Shown here piece after piece: positions 42,797-51,631 of a stretch of DNA of 59,780 bases (its first letter is position 1; each line of letters starts with the position of its first letter). Made by a program: the position numbers and the translations under genes. The stretch comes from UBA3210 sp963610315 (GTDB lineage: Bacteria; Bacillota_I; Bacilli_A; RFN20; CAG-449): contig CAVDMV010000009.1 of the NCBI GenBank assembly GCA_963610315.1, positions 1 to 59,780 of the forward strand, given 5' to 3'. The notes beneath the pieces are model-generated. The model saw only the letters and a list, made by a program, of their open reading frames with translations, was not told the origin of the DNA and did not search any database.

Positions 42797-43948
42797 ATGA
42801 GCATTGAACAATTTATCCAACAAAATTTCGCCCCTCTAATGGCGTTAATTTTCCAATTGATGATTTTATTTACTTCAAAAGCAATATTGAACAAAACAAA
42901 AAATTATTTTGTTGTTCTAATAGTTTTAGAAGGTATTTTAATTACGTTAAATAATGTTGAATTTTATTTTTCTTCTTTAGATTATTCGACTGTTTGGAGA
43001 ATGATATTTTTAAATTTTAATTTTATTCTTAGACCTTGCTTAGTATTTCCATTCATACTATTAGTTAGAAGCAATTCAAGTGAAAAAGATATATTAAATA
43101 AGTTTGATCTTATTCCAATTGCTTTATTAATTATCGTTGAACAATTTTCATTCTTTACTAATTGGGTTTATTATATTGATAATTCTAATCATATTCATAG
43201 AGGCTCATTATTCTATGTATCGTATTTAGTATTATTCTTCTATGTCTTTGAATTTGGCTATTTACTTTACGTTAATAAAAAATCTCATACGGACTTCAAT
43301 GTTGCTTTAGTAGTATTTGCTTGCTTATTCATTGTTCTTTCCGCGATTATTGACATATTAACTTCAATTCATACTTTACTTACTTTATCTTTAGTTTATT
43401 CAGCTATCTTCTTTATGTTCGCTTTGCAAAATCAATCGATTAATTATCTTCTTAAGAAAGAAACAAAAATTAGTCAAACTGATGGCTTATCATCTTTATT
43501 AAATAGAAGAGCAGGAGAAGAAAAAATTGAAGCATTATTAGAAAATCATGTTTCAGGTGCTTTTGCTTTAGTTGATATTGATGAATTTAAACATATTAAT
43601 GATACTTATGGTCATGCTGTTGGTGATGAAGCAATTATTAAAGTATCGGAAGTATTTAAAGATGACTTATTTTCTAATTGTGTCATTATGCGACTCGGCG
43701 GCGATGAATTTGCGATGTTTTCACCTAACGTCAAGTCTTTAGAAGAAGTAAAAATCCCAATTGAAAAGATTTTTCAAGATATTAACGATATTATGCTTTC
43801 TAGCGATCATTCTTACCACATTAAAATCTCAATGGGTGTTTCTTATTACGATGGAACTAGTGAAAGAACATTTGATGAAATGTATCAAGAGGCTGATAAG
43901 AAATTGTATGTTGCTAAAACTTATGATGGAAGTTATTATATTATTTAG
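42797..43948 (+). CDS. Membrane diguanylate cyclase (GGDEF), tandem paralogue
   Basis: A 383-residue paralogue of the preceding gene, 15 bases downstream. It has the same layout: six to seven helices, then a GGDEF domain with intact GGDEF at 301-305 and DIDEFKHINDTYGHAVGDEA. The I-site position reads LFSN, lacking both Arg and Asp. The membrane halves have diverged more than the cyclase domains, so the two probably respond to different signals. A terminator overlaps its end. Confidence 0.93.
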   Translation: MSIEQFIQQNFAPLMALIFQLMILFTSKAILNKTKNYFVVLIVLEGILITLNNVEFYFSSLDYSTVWRMIFLNFNFILRPCLVFPFILLVRSNSSEKDILNKFDLIPIALLIIVEQFSFFTNWVYYIDNSNHIHRGSLFYVSYLVLFFYVFEFGYLLYVNKKSHTDFNVALVVFACLFIVLSAIIDILTSIHTLLTLSLVYSAIFFMFALQNQSINYLLKKETKISQTDGLSSLLNRRAGEEKIEALLENHVSGAFALVDIDEFKHINDTYGHAVGDEAIIKVSEVFKDDLFSNCVIMRLGGDEFAMFSPNVKSLEEVKIPIEKIFQDINDIMLSSDHSYHIKISMGVSYYDGTSERTFDEMYQEADKKLYVAKTYDGSYYII

Positions 43949-43972
43949 GAGTAGGAAACTATTCCTTTTTTT
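43948..43972 (+). terminator. Terminator after the GGDEF pair
   Basis: GGAGTAG-GAAA-CTATTCC is a 7-bp stem (one G-T pair) with a GAAA loop, then seven T. Confidence 0.85.
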
Positions 43973-44022
43973 CTAGATTAGTGAATTACGTGTTAATTTC
44001 TTTAATATTATAAATAATATTA

Positions 44023-44051
44023 TTGTCAATGAAATATTTTTTCGATATAAT
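44023..44051 (+). promoter_or_regulatory. Promoter of tig
   Basis: TTGTCA (44023-44028) and TATAAT (44046-44051) have 17-base spacing, a near-consensus vegetative promoter 36 bases before the trigger factor start, with GGAGG in between. Confidence 0.8.
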
Positions 44052-44087
44052 ATTTGCGTTGACGCTTTAGGAGGATTATATATCAAT

Positions 44088-45524
44088 ATGGAAAAAAAGG
44101 TCGAAAGAAAAGATAATCTTGAAGTTGTTGTTAATGTAACTGTTAACGGCGATGAATGGAAAAAATTATGCAATAAATTATATAACAAACAAGCAAGTAA
44201 GGTTGTAGTTAAAGGATTCCGTGCAGGTAAAGCTCCTGCAAATATGATTAAAGCAAGAATCAATATGGCTAATATTTATAACGATGCTATTATTGATTTC
44301 GCTAATAAAGCATATGGTGAAGCAATCCAAGAAAATAAATTCTATGTTTATTCACAACCAAAAATCAATGTTAATAAATTATCAGAAGTAGAAGCAGATT
44401 TCGATGTAGTTTTTGATTTAGTTCCAGAAATTACATTAGGTCAATACAAAGGCTTAAATATCGCTCGTGACGAAGTTAAAGTTGCAGCAAAAGATGTTAA
44501 TGCATATATTGACAATTTAAAAGCACAACATGCTATTATGCAAGTTAAAGAAGGTGCAGCAAAACTTCATGACTCAGTTATTATTGACTTTGTCGGTTAT
44601 GTTGATGGTGAAAAATTTGATGGCGGTTCTGCAAACGGTTATGAATTAGAACTTGGTTCTAACTCATTTATCCCAGGTTTCGAAGATCAATTAGTTGGTA
44701 TTAAAGCTAATGAAAAGAGATCTATCGAAGTTACATTCCCAGAAAATTATGTCGAATCATTAAAGGGTAAAAAAGCAACATTCGAAGTAACTTGCCAAGA
44801 TGTTAAAGAAAAAGTTATCCCATCATTAGATGAAACATTCTTTGAAGATTTAGGTATTGAATCTGTTAAAGATGAAAAATCATTAAAAGCTTACGCTAAA
44901 AACCAAGTAACTGCTCAAAAGAACCAAGAAGCTTTAAATGCTCAACTTGAAAAAATTGTTAATACAGCAGTAAGTAATGCAACAGTTAAAATTCCTTCAA
45001 GCATGATTAACGAAGAAGCTAATGCTCAACTCGAACAAATCAAGAAACAAGTTGAAGAAGCTGGTTTAACTTATGCTGATTACGTAGCAATTAATGGCTT
45101 AAAAGAAGAAGAATTAGATGCTCGTAGAAAAGAAGAAGCAAGTAAAAATTTAAAATCAATGTTAGTTATTGAAAAAATCATCATTGATGAAAATTTACAA
45201 GTCACTGAAGCTAAATTAGAAGAAGAATATGCTCGTATCGCTAAATTATACGGCATGGAAGTTGCGCAAGTTAAGAACGCTTTAGAATCAAATAAAGATG
45301 GTCTTATCAAACAATTAAGAAATAAATTATTCACAGACTTTATGTATGAAAATAATAAAGTTACTGAAGTAACTGAAGAAAAACCTGCAGCAAAGAAAAC
45401 AACAACTAAGAAAGCTTCAACAAAGAAAGAAGCTACTGGTGAAGAAAAGAAACCTGCAGCAAAGAAAACTACAGCAAAAAAGACTTCTACAACAAAAAAA
45501 GCAACTAAAAAAGACGCTGAATAA
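44088..45524 (+). CDS. tig: Trigger factor with Lys/Ala-rich C-terminal tail
   Basis: A 478-residue ribosome-associated chaperone and peptidyl-prolyl isomerase. The ribosome-docking signature appears as GFRAGKAPANMIKARI (about residue 42). The FKBP-type domain (about 155-240) and the helical substrate-cradling arms follow. From about residue 430 a low-complexity tail is appended. It has two copies of a KPAAKKTT-type unit 23 residues apart, seen in DNA as a 19-base direct repeat at 45382 and 45451. The tail is basic and histone-H1-like, and not part of the standard fold (E. coli 432 residues). Strong promoter and RBS. Lon follows 23 bases downstream. Confidence 0.95.
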   Translation: MEKKVERKDNLEVVVNVTVNGDEWKKLCNKLYNKQASKVVVKGFRAGKAPANMIKARINMANIYNDAIIDFANKAYGEAIQENKFYVYSQPKINVNKLSEVEADFDVVFDLVPEITLGQYKGLNIARDEVKVAAKDVNAYIDNLKAQHAIMQVKEGAAKLHDSVIIDFVGYVDGEKFDGGSANGYELELGSNSFIPGFEDQLVGIKANEKRSIEVTFPENYVESLKGKKATFEVTCQDVKEKVIPSLDETFFEDLGIESVKDEKSLKAYAKNQVTAQKNQEALNAQLEKIVNTAVSNATVKIPSSMINEEANAQLEQIKKQVEEAGLTYADYVAINGLKEEELDARRKEEASKNLKSMLVIEKIIIDENLQVTEAKLEEEYARIAKLYGMEVAQVKNALESNKDGLIKQLRNKLFTDFMYENNKVTEVTEEKPAAKKTTTKKASTKKEATGEEKKPAAKKTTAKKTSTTKKATKKDAE

Positions 45525-45547
45525 TTAAAATTATATAGGAGGTAAAT

Positions 45548-47875
45548 ATGCCAGAAGAAAAAGAGTTAATTCCTTTACTTATTACTCGTGGTGCTATTTT
45601 ATATCCTGGATGCTCGACCACGCTTGACGTAGGTCGAGTTTTTTCCATAAATGCGGTAAATAAAGCATTGAGTGATAACGAAGGCAAAATTATTTTAGTC
45701 TCCCAAAAAAATCCTAATGATGAAGAAATTACTCAAGATAACATTTACGATGTTGGTACATTATGTAATGTTTTATCGGTTAGAGAATCTAAAGGTCTTT
45801 TCAAAGTTAAATTATCATCAATTTCAAGAGTAAGAATTAAAGATGTTAATTTTTCAAAAGAAGCAGATGAACCATATTTATGTGATTTTGATGCATTAGG
45901 AACAATCTATAGCCGTACTCAAGAAGAAGAGAAACAATATGTTGATCGTATTATTAATGAGCTTCAATCTCTAGGTGCGACTTCCTTACCACCTTCACTT
46001 ATTAATCGTCTTCAAAAAGGGATAACCGCGGAAAATTTATGTAATCAACTTGCATTCTTCTTTCCATTCGCTTTAGAAGAAAAACAACATATTCTTGAAC
46101 TCGACGATTTAATTTCTCGTTTACAAATTATTGAACAAGTGATTTCTGAAATCCAACAAGTAGATGATGTTGAATCAAAAATCAATGAAAGAGTAAGAGA
46201 AAAGACTGAAAAACAACAAAAAGAATACATTTTAAGAGAAAAATTAAAAGCTACTCAAGATGAACTTAATGAAGTTATCGGTGAAGATGAAGAAAGTGAA
46301 GAAGAAGCAATCTTAAAAAAGATTGAATCAGACGCATATCCTGAAAAAATTAAAAAAGCAATTAAGAAATCTTTAAAGAAATTTAAACAACTTCCTACTG
46401 CTAGCTTAGAATATTCAATGGAAAAATCTTATTTAGATTTACTCGTTGATATGCCTTGGAGTAATAAAACAGTTGATAATGATGATTTAGATAACGCGAA
46501 AAGAGTTCTTGATGAAGACCATTATGGACTTGAAAAAGTTAAAGAAAGAATCATTGAATATATTGCAGTTAAAAAAGTTACAAATTCTTTAAAAGCTCCA
46601 ATTATTTGTTTATATGGTCCTCCAGGAGTTGGTAAAACTTCTTTAGCTAAATCAATCGCTCGTGCATTAGGAAGAAATTTCACTAAAGCTAGCTTAGGTG
46701 GATTATATGATGAAGCTGAATTAAGAGGACATAGAAGAACTTATGTCGGGGCAATGCCTGGTAAGATTATTAAAGGCATTAAAGCAAGTGGAACTTGTAA
46801 TCCGGTTTTCTTACTTGATGAAATTGATAAGATGGCATCTTCAAATAAAGGAGATCCTGCTTCTGCGTTACTTGAAATTCTTGATCCAGAACAAAATTCA
46901 GTTTTCCAAGATAACTACTTAGAAGAAACTTATGATTTAAGCAATGTCTTATTCATCTGTACTGCAAACTACTTACAAAATATTCCTGCACCTTTAAGAG
47001 ATAGATTAGAATTAATTGAATTAAATTCATATACTGAATTTGAAAAACTTAATATTGTTAAGTCTCATCTCATTGAAAAAGAAAGAATCGCGAATGGCTT
47101 AAAAGAAGGCCAAATCGAATTCGAAGATGAAGCAATAAAATATATTATTAATTTCTATACTAGAGAAGCTGGTGTTAGAGAACTTGAAAGAGATATTTCT
47201 GCGATTTGTAGAAAAGCAGTTGTTGAACTTATTTCTCATCCAAGAAAACGTAAAGTTAAGATTGATATTAAGAAAGTTGAAGAATATTTAGGTGTTATTA
47301 AATATGAATATTCTAAGAAAGAAACTGATAACCAAGTCGGAGTTGTTACTGGTTTAGCTTATACTGAATTTGGTGGCGATATCTTACCTATTGAAGCAAA
47401 TTACTTTGAAGGAAATGCAGGACTAGTATTAACTGGTAACTTAGGTAATGTTATGAAAGAATCAGCTTCGATTGCTTTAGACTATGTTAAGAGCAATGCA
47501 AAGAAATATGGAATTGATCCTACTTTCTTTGAAAAACATACTCTTCACATCCATGTTCCTGAAGGCGCGGTACCAAAGGATGGCCCTTCTGCTGGTATTG
47601 CTTTAACTACTTGTATTATTTCTTGCTTAACTAATAGAAAAGTTTCATCTTTAGTCGCGATGACTGGTGAAGTTAATTTAAGAGGTCAAGCTCTTCCTAT
47701 TGGAGGATTAAAAGAAAAATCTCTCGCGGCTTTACGTTCAGGAATTAAGACTATTATCGTACCAAAAGGCAATTCACGTGATATAACTGAATTACCAACT
47801 GAAGTAAAAGAATCATTAAAGATTGTCACCATGAACTGTGTTGATGATGCTTTAAAGATTGCGTTGACGGACTAA
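45548..47875 (+). CDS. lon: ATP-dependent Lon protease
   Basis: A 775-residue Lon. The N-terminal LON substrate-binding domain (about 1-190) is followed by a coiled coil and the AAA+ module. Walker A is GPPGVGKTS and Walker B is VFLLDEIDKMAS, with the arginine-finger region near GDPASALLEILDPEQN. The serine protease domain has catalytic Ser in PKDGPSAG and Lys in GGLKEKSLAA. It degrades misfolded and regulatory proteins in the cytoplasm. tig-lon-engB matches the Bacillus order tig-clpX-lonB-lonA-ysxC, with clpX and lonB missing here. Confidence 0.97.
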   Translation: MPEEKELIPLLITRGAILYPGCSTTLDVGRVFSINAVNKALSDNEGKIILVSQKNPNDEEITQDNIYDVGTLCNVLSVRESKGLFKVKLSSISRVRIKDVNFSKEADEPYLCDFDALGTIYSRTQEEEKQYVDRIINELQSLGATSLPPSLINRLQKGITAENLCNQLAFFFPFALEEKQHILELDDLISRLQIIEQVISEIQQVDDVESKINERVREKTEKQQKEYILREKLKATQDELNEVIGEDEESEEEAILKKIESDAYPEKIKKAIKKSLKKFKQLPTASLEYSMEKSYLDLLVDMPWSNKTVDNDDLDNAKRVLDEDHYGLEKVKERIIEYIAVKKVTNSLKAPIICLYGPPGVGKTSLAKSIARALGRNFTKASLGGLYDEAELRGHRRTYVGAMPGKIIKGIKASGTCNPVFLLDEIDKMASSNKGDPASALLEILDPEQNSVFQDNYLEETYDLSNVLFICTANYLQNIPAPLRDRLELIELNSYTEFEKLNIVKSHLIEKERIANGLKEGQIEFEDEAIKYIINFYTREAGVRELERDISAICRKAVVELISHPRKRKVKIDIKKVEEYLGVIKYEYSKKETDNQVGVVTGLAYTEFGGDILPIEANYFEGNAGLVLTGNLGNVMKESASIALDYVKSNAKKYGIDPTFFEKHTLHIHVPEGAVPKDGPSAGIALTTCIISCLTNRKVSSLVAMTGEVNLRGQALPIGGLKEKSLAALRSGIKTIIVPKGNSRDITELPTEVKESLKIVTMNCVDDALKIALTD

Positions 47876-47879
47876 ATTT

Positions 47880-48446
47880 ATGATTAATTTTAGAAATACA
47901 AAATTTATTAAATCTGCGACAAGTGATAAAGATTCTTTATATGATTTAGATCATATTATCTTTGTTGGTCGATCAAACGTTGGAAAATCTAGCTTAATTA
48001 ATGCATTAACTGATCATAAGAATCTTGCTTTCGTATCAAAAAATCCTGGTCAAACTAAATTATTAAATTATTATAATGTTGATAAAAAATTATATTTAGT
48101 TGACGCACCTGGATATGGATATCGTAAAACAGGTCAAAAAGATGGTTTTGATGAAATGATGGATAGTTATTTTAAAACTAATTCTCGCTTAAAATTAGTT
48201 TTATGGCTACTCGATTCAAGAAGAGAATTATCTAAAGAAGATCTCGATTTTTATGAATTTTTAGAGTCATTTAACGTAAAAACATTAATTGTCTTTACTA
48301 AAGTTGATAAACTTAATCAAAAAGAAAAAGCAAAGATTAGTTCGATCGCTAAAGAACAATTAGGTCATATGGAATACATCTTTGTTTCTAGTATGGATTC
48401 TAAATTAGTTGAAAATTTAAGAAAAGAAATAGCTTCACGTCTCTAG
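47880..48446 (+). CDS. engB: Ribosome biogenesis GTP-binding protein EngB (YsxC)
   Basis: A 188-residue single-domain GTPase needed for 50S subunit assembly. G1 is GRSNVGKSS, G2 includes KNPGQTK, G3 is DAPGYGYR, G4 is FTKVDKL and G5 is the VSSMDS segment. It starts four bases after the lon stop, consistent with co-transcription. The length is typical (about 195). A long hairpin terminator follows. Confidence 0.97.
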   Translation: MINFRNTKFIKSATSDKDSLYDLDHIIFVGRSNVGKSSLINALTDHKNLAFVSKNPGQTKLLNYYNVDKKLYLVDAPGYGYRKTGQKDGFDEMMDSYFKTNSRLKLVLWLLDSRRELSKEDLDFYEFLESFNVKTLIVFTKVDKLNQKEKAKISSIAKEQLGHMEYIFVSSMDSKLVENLRKEIASRL

Positions 48447-48508
48447 GGGATGGAATTGGATTTAACCTTATTATTAATGAGTTTAAGTTCAATTCATCCT
48501 CTTTTTTC
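48447..48508 (+). terminator. Terminator after engB
   Basis: A long interrupted stem pairs GGATG with CATCC, AATTG with CAATT and an inner TTTAA/TTTAA region, then TCTTTTTT. It ends the tig-lon-engB operon. Confidence 0.8.
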
Positions 48509-48523
48509 GTAGGAATTTTAAAG

Positions 48524-48533
48524 TTGTATACAA
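48524..48533 (+). promoter_or_regulatory. GntR-type palindromic operator before pectinesterase
   Basis: TTGTATACAA is a perfect palindrome flanked by AAG and GTT. It is identical over 14 bases (TTGTATACAAGTTT) to the copy upstream of pfp at 22610. The core matches the known GntR operator of Bacillus. It lies 16 bases before the cre box. Confidence 0.5.
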
Positions 48534-48548
48534 GTTTATATATTTTTC

Positions 48549-48578
48549 TTGCAAGCGCTTACATTTTTTTGATATAGT
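48549..48578 (+). promoter_or_regulatory. cre box overlapping the -35 of the pectinesterase promoter
   Basis: TTGCAAGCGCTTACAT (48549-48564) matches the CcpA consensus WTGNAANCGNWNNCAW at every position. Its TTGCAA can be the -35, with TATAGT (48573-48578) as -10 at 18-base spacing. CcpA bound here would block transcription when preferred sugars are present. Confidence 0.8.
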
Positions 48579-48612
48579 TAAAAAGTATTCTATTGAAAGG
48601 AAAAATTATATT

Positions 48613-50862
48613 ATGAAAAAATGTTTAAAAGTATTTTCTATCACATTACTTTTATTTAGTATTGTTGCCTGCGGAAATAAAACTAGTTCATCTATTGCAT
48701 CTAGTTCAAGTTCATCCTCTACTACAACTTCTAGTAGTTCATCTTCTAGCTCACAAAGTTCTTCTAGTGCTTCTAGCTCTTCAAGTAGCGCTTCTATCAG
48801 TAGCTCATCTAGTTCATCATCTTCTTCAGAAGATAAAATCATCTCTAGAACGAGCGAATTTGTCGCAGGTGATTTAGCTTCGGCTACTTTAACCGGCACA
48901 AGTTACGAAATTAATTCGGCATTTTCAATTATCGGTAACGGCGTTACTTATGATTCAGGAAGTGGTAAATCAGTTGTTAATCTAGCAGGAATTGAAGTTT
49001 CTTCTGGTGGTAGATTAAAGAATTTAAAACAAAAAAATACAGGTACTTATTTACAAGTAACTGTTACAGGTGATAATGCTCGATTACTTCTTCAAATCGC
49101 TCCAAGCGGAACTAGTGATAGAACCTTAACTATCTTAGATAGTGAAGAAAAAGAAGTTTATGCAAAGCCTAATGAAGGGTCTTCCTCTTTATTTACTGTT
49201 GATATAAAATTAGAAAAAGGCACATATACTATTGGAGGATCTAATGGTTATAACTTATATTATGCTGGCTTAAAAGAAGATGTTAAAGAAGGAAAAGAAG
49301 TTGCTTTTAGAGTTGATAGCGATAATGTCGATACTAATTTATTTATTGGAGAAGAATTAGATTTATCTTGTTTACATGTTTATAAAGTATTTGATAATGA
49401 TACAGAAATTGAATTAAAAGACACTGAATATACAATCGATAAATCTTCATTAAATATTAATGCTGAAGGTGATTATACTATTGACGTTAAATATAAAGAC
49501 TATGCAGCTAAACAAGTTGCAGTTAATGTTTCTAAAATTACATCTATTGAAGTTAGTGACTTTGTGATGAGTTCTGATAGTAAAAACGCGACTAGATTAT
49601 CTAAAGTCTATAAATTAAATGATACGATTGCGACTGATGCGATTACTGTTACAGGCATTAGTTCAAAAACAAGAAAAGTAGTTACTCCTACTTTAATTAA
49701 CGTTCCTTCAACTAGTGAAGTAGGCGAAAAAGAAGTTGTCATTAATAAAGATGAATTAAAATATACTTATAAAGTAAGAGTTATTGATTCAAGCACTATT
49801 CCTAGTGATACAGATACTTTATTTACTAATTATTATTTTGCAGTTAATAAAACATATACTGATGGAGTAATTGTAAAAAATTCTTCTTCTAAAGATGCAA
49901 TGGGCTTCTCAAGTATTCAAAATGCTTTAGATTTTATTAAAACAAGTTCATTAAGTGATGATTCAGTTAAAAATATTGATATTGCTGAAGGCACATATGA
50001 TGAAAAGATTTATGTCGAATCTAAAAATGTTGTTTTTGAAGGCTCTTCTAATGGTGAATCTATCATTCAATATAAGGCTATTAACGATACTACCGATGCA
50101 AGAGGAACTAAATTTTCTACATATGGTTCGGCGTCAGTCACCATTCACGCGGATAATTTCGCCGCGGATAACATCACCTTTAAGAATGCTTATTTTAATT
50201 CAATGGATGAATATAATACATGTGCTTATTCAAATAAGCAAGGGGTTGCAGTAGTTTGTGATAATGATGCTTTATTTACAAATTGTAAATTCTTAGGCTT
50301 CCAAGATACATTATACGCAAGACTCGGTAATCAAATGTATCAAGATTGTTTAATTCAAGGTATGACTGATTATATCTTTGGTGAAAAAGCAAATGCATAT
50401 TTTAAACAATGTGAAATTATTTCTTTAAATAGAGGTAGCGAAACTAATAATGGTTATATCGCAACTACTAAACCAGGTGTTTCGTTAAGTGAAAATAACT
50501 TCGGTTTCGTCTTTGATAAATGTGATATTAAAGGTGAAGTTGATGCAGAAGGTAATGCTTTAGTTACCGAAGGAACAACTTCATTAGCCCGTCCTTGGGA
50601 TAAATATTCAACTATTAGTTATGTTGAATGTAGTATGGACGCATCAATTTCAACAAAAGCTTATGGCGATACTATCGATAAAAAGAACGCTCGTTTTGAA
50701 ATTATGAGTTCGGTTAAACCAACTGAAGCTACTGTCCAATTTAAAGAATACGGAAATACTGGAGAAGGAGCTTTAACTACTGAAGTAAGTGGAGGAAGTT
50801 TCCTAACTGAAGAAGAATATACTTCTTTAAAAAATAAAATTAATGCAACATTTTATGCTTAA
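48613..50862 (+). CDS. Exported pectinesterase lipoprotein
   Basis: A 749-residue lipoprotein. The signal peptide ends at the lipobox IVAC (lipid-modified Cys20). Residues ~25-72 are an almost pure Ser linker, followed by a beta-sandwich carbohydrate-binding-like domain (~75-215) and two Ig-like domains (~218-395). The C-terminus is a right-handed beta-helix pectin methylesterase (~400-740). Catalytic residues are visible in GFQDTLYAR (Gln and Asp), TDYIFGE (Asp) and LARPW (Arg). It would remove methyl groups from pectin at the cell surface, releasing methanol. Regulation by CcpA and a GntR-type factor is suggested by the upstream sites. No pectate lyase is adjacent. Confidence 0.92.
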   Translation: MKKCLKVFSITLLLFSIVACGNKTSSSIASSSSSSSTTTSSSSSSSSQSSSSASSSSSSASISSSSSSSSSSEDKIISRTSEFVAGDLASATLTGTSYEINSAFSIIGNGVTYDSGSGKSVVNLAGIEVSSGGRLKNLKQKNTGTYLQVTVTGDNARLLLQIAPSGTSDRTLTILDSEEKEVYAKPNEGSSSLFTVDIKLEKGTYTIGGSNGYNLYYAGLKEDVKEGKEVAFRVDSDNVDTNLFIGEELDLSCLHVYKVFDNDTEIELKDTEYTIDKSSLNINAEGDYTIDVKYKDYAAKQVAVNVSKITSIEVSDFVMSSDSKNATRLSKVYKLNDTIATDAITVTGISSKTRKVVTPTLINVPSTSEVGEKEVVINKDELKYTYKVRVIDSSTIPSDTDTLFTNYYFAVNKTYTDGVIVKNSSSKDAMGFSSIQNALDFIKTSSLSDDSVKNIDIAEGTYDEKIYVESKNVVFEGSSNGESIIQYKAINDTTDARGTKFSTYGSASVTIHADNFAADNITFKNAYFNSMDEYNTCAYSNKQGVAVVCDNDALFTNCKFLGFQDTLYARLGNQMYQDCLIQGMTDYIFGEKANAYFKQCEIISLNRGSETNNGYIATTKPGVSLSENNFGFVFDKCDIKGEVDAEGNALVTEGTTSLARPWDKYSTISYVECSMDASISTKAYGDTIDKKNARFEIMSSVKPTEATVQFKEYGNTGEGALTTEVSGGSFLTEEEYTSLKNKINATFYA

Positions 50863-50880
50863 TTAGATATTTAAACAATA

Positions 50881-50911
50881 AGAGGATTTAAATAAATTTT
50901 GTCCTCTTTTT
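50881..50911 (+). terminator. Terminator after pectinesterase
   Basis: AGAGGA (50881-50886) and TCCTCT (50902-50907) form a perfect 6-bp stem with a long AT loop, followed by T residues. Confidence 0.65.
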
Positions 50912-50960
50912 GTTTTACTAAAAGATGATATAATATTTTTATAAATAACGAGGTATAAGT

Positions 50961-51614
50961 ATGGCTAAAGAATTTATTGATGAAACTATTTTAGATATCT
51001 TTTTTTTAAATAAAATCGATATTAAAGAATATTCTTTTCTTAAATATCCTTCTTTTATTCCTCTTTTAAAGATGAATATAAATTTATATTCGGTAGATGA
51101 TTTTGGTTATATTATGATTATGGAAACACGAATGAGTAAATTAATGTCATTGGTCACTATTTCTTTTACGCCTAAGGGTGGGATAAATGTACCATTTTTA
51201 TTAATTGATACTATGTCAATGGGTAAAAAAAGATTGGCTTACGTTGAGTTTTATAATACTTCGACGATAGATGATTTTCCTTTATTATCTTCATTAAGTG
51301 AAAAATATGTTAATATTTTAGACCATAAAGAAAAAGATGCGTGGTATGTTAATGAACGAATGTCATGCTCTTTAATTAAAGAAGGAACTTCTAAAAATGA
51401 ATATGATTTAAAAATGATGATTATCGATGCATTAAATAGATATAAAGAAGTTATTAATAATGCATCAATTGACTTAGAATCAATTACTAATTTAAAGAAA
51501 TTTCAAGAAAAAATGATTACCTTAGGTAATCCTTCTTCATCTACTTTAAATAAAATTTTAGGTAAAGAAGAAGCGATAAATTTCTTTAAAAATATTATTA
51601 TGCCAATTAAATAA
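50961..51614 (+). CDS. Uncharacterised 217-residue protein
   Basis: Not recognised. No signal peptide or membrane helix. The sequence is a mixed alpha/beta protein with a central GGINVPFLLIDTMSMGKKRLAYVEFYN segment, which looks like a buried strand-turn-strand core, and two helices at the end. A TATAAT (50929) and an ACGAGGT site precede the ATG. It ends 17 bases before the YhaO-like gene, so it probably belongs to that operon and may act with the nuclease complex. This link is from position only. Confidence 0.6.
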   Translation: MAKEFIDETILDIFFLNKIDIKEYSFLKYPSFIPLLKMNINLYSVDDFGYIMIMETRMSKLMSLVTISFTPKGGINVPFLLIDTMSMGKKRLAYVEFYNTSTIDDFPLLSSLSEKYVNILDHKEKDAWYVNERMSCSLIKEGTSKNEYDLKMMIIDALNRYKEVINNASIDLESITNLKKFQEKMITLGNPSSSTLNKILGKEEAINFFKNIIMPIK

Positions 51615-51631
51615 CTAATCGAGGTGATTAT

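Noticed and set aside
41630..43948. Tandem GGDEF genes as an assembly duplication
   Set aside because: The two genes differ throughout, especially in their membrane halves, while keeping length and motif positions. They are diverged paralogues.
48606..48899. 97-residue minus-strand frame rich in Glu, Leu and Asp
   Set aside because: It is the antisense of the Ser-rich linker codons (TCT/AGC runs) of the pectinesterase gene. It has no ribosome site of its own and its odd composition follows from the repeat.
50961..51614. Bilin-reductase-like fold for the 217-residue protein
   Set aside because: A faint resemblance of the central strand pattern only; no diagnostic residue could be matched, so no function was assigned.
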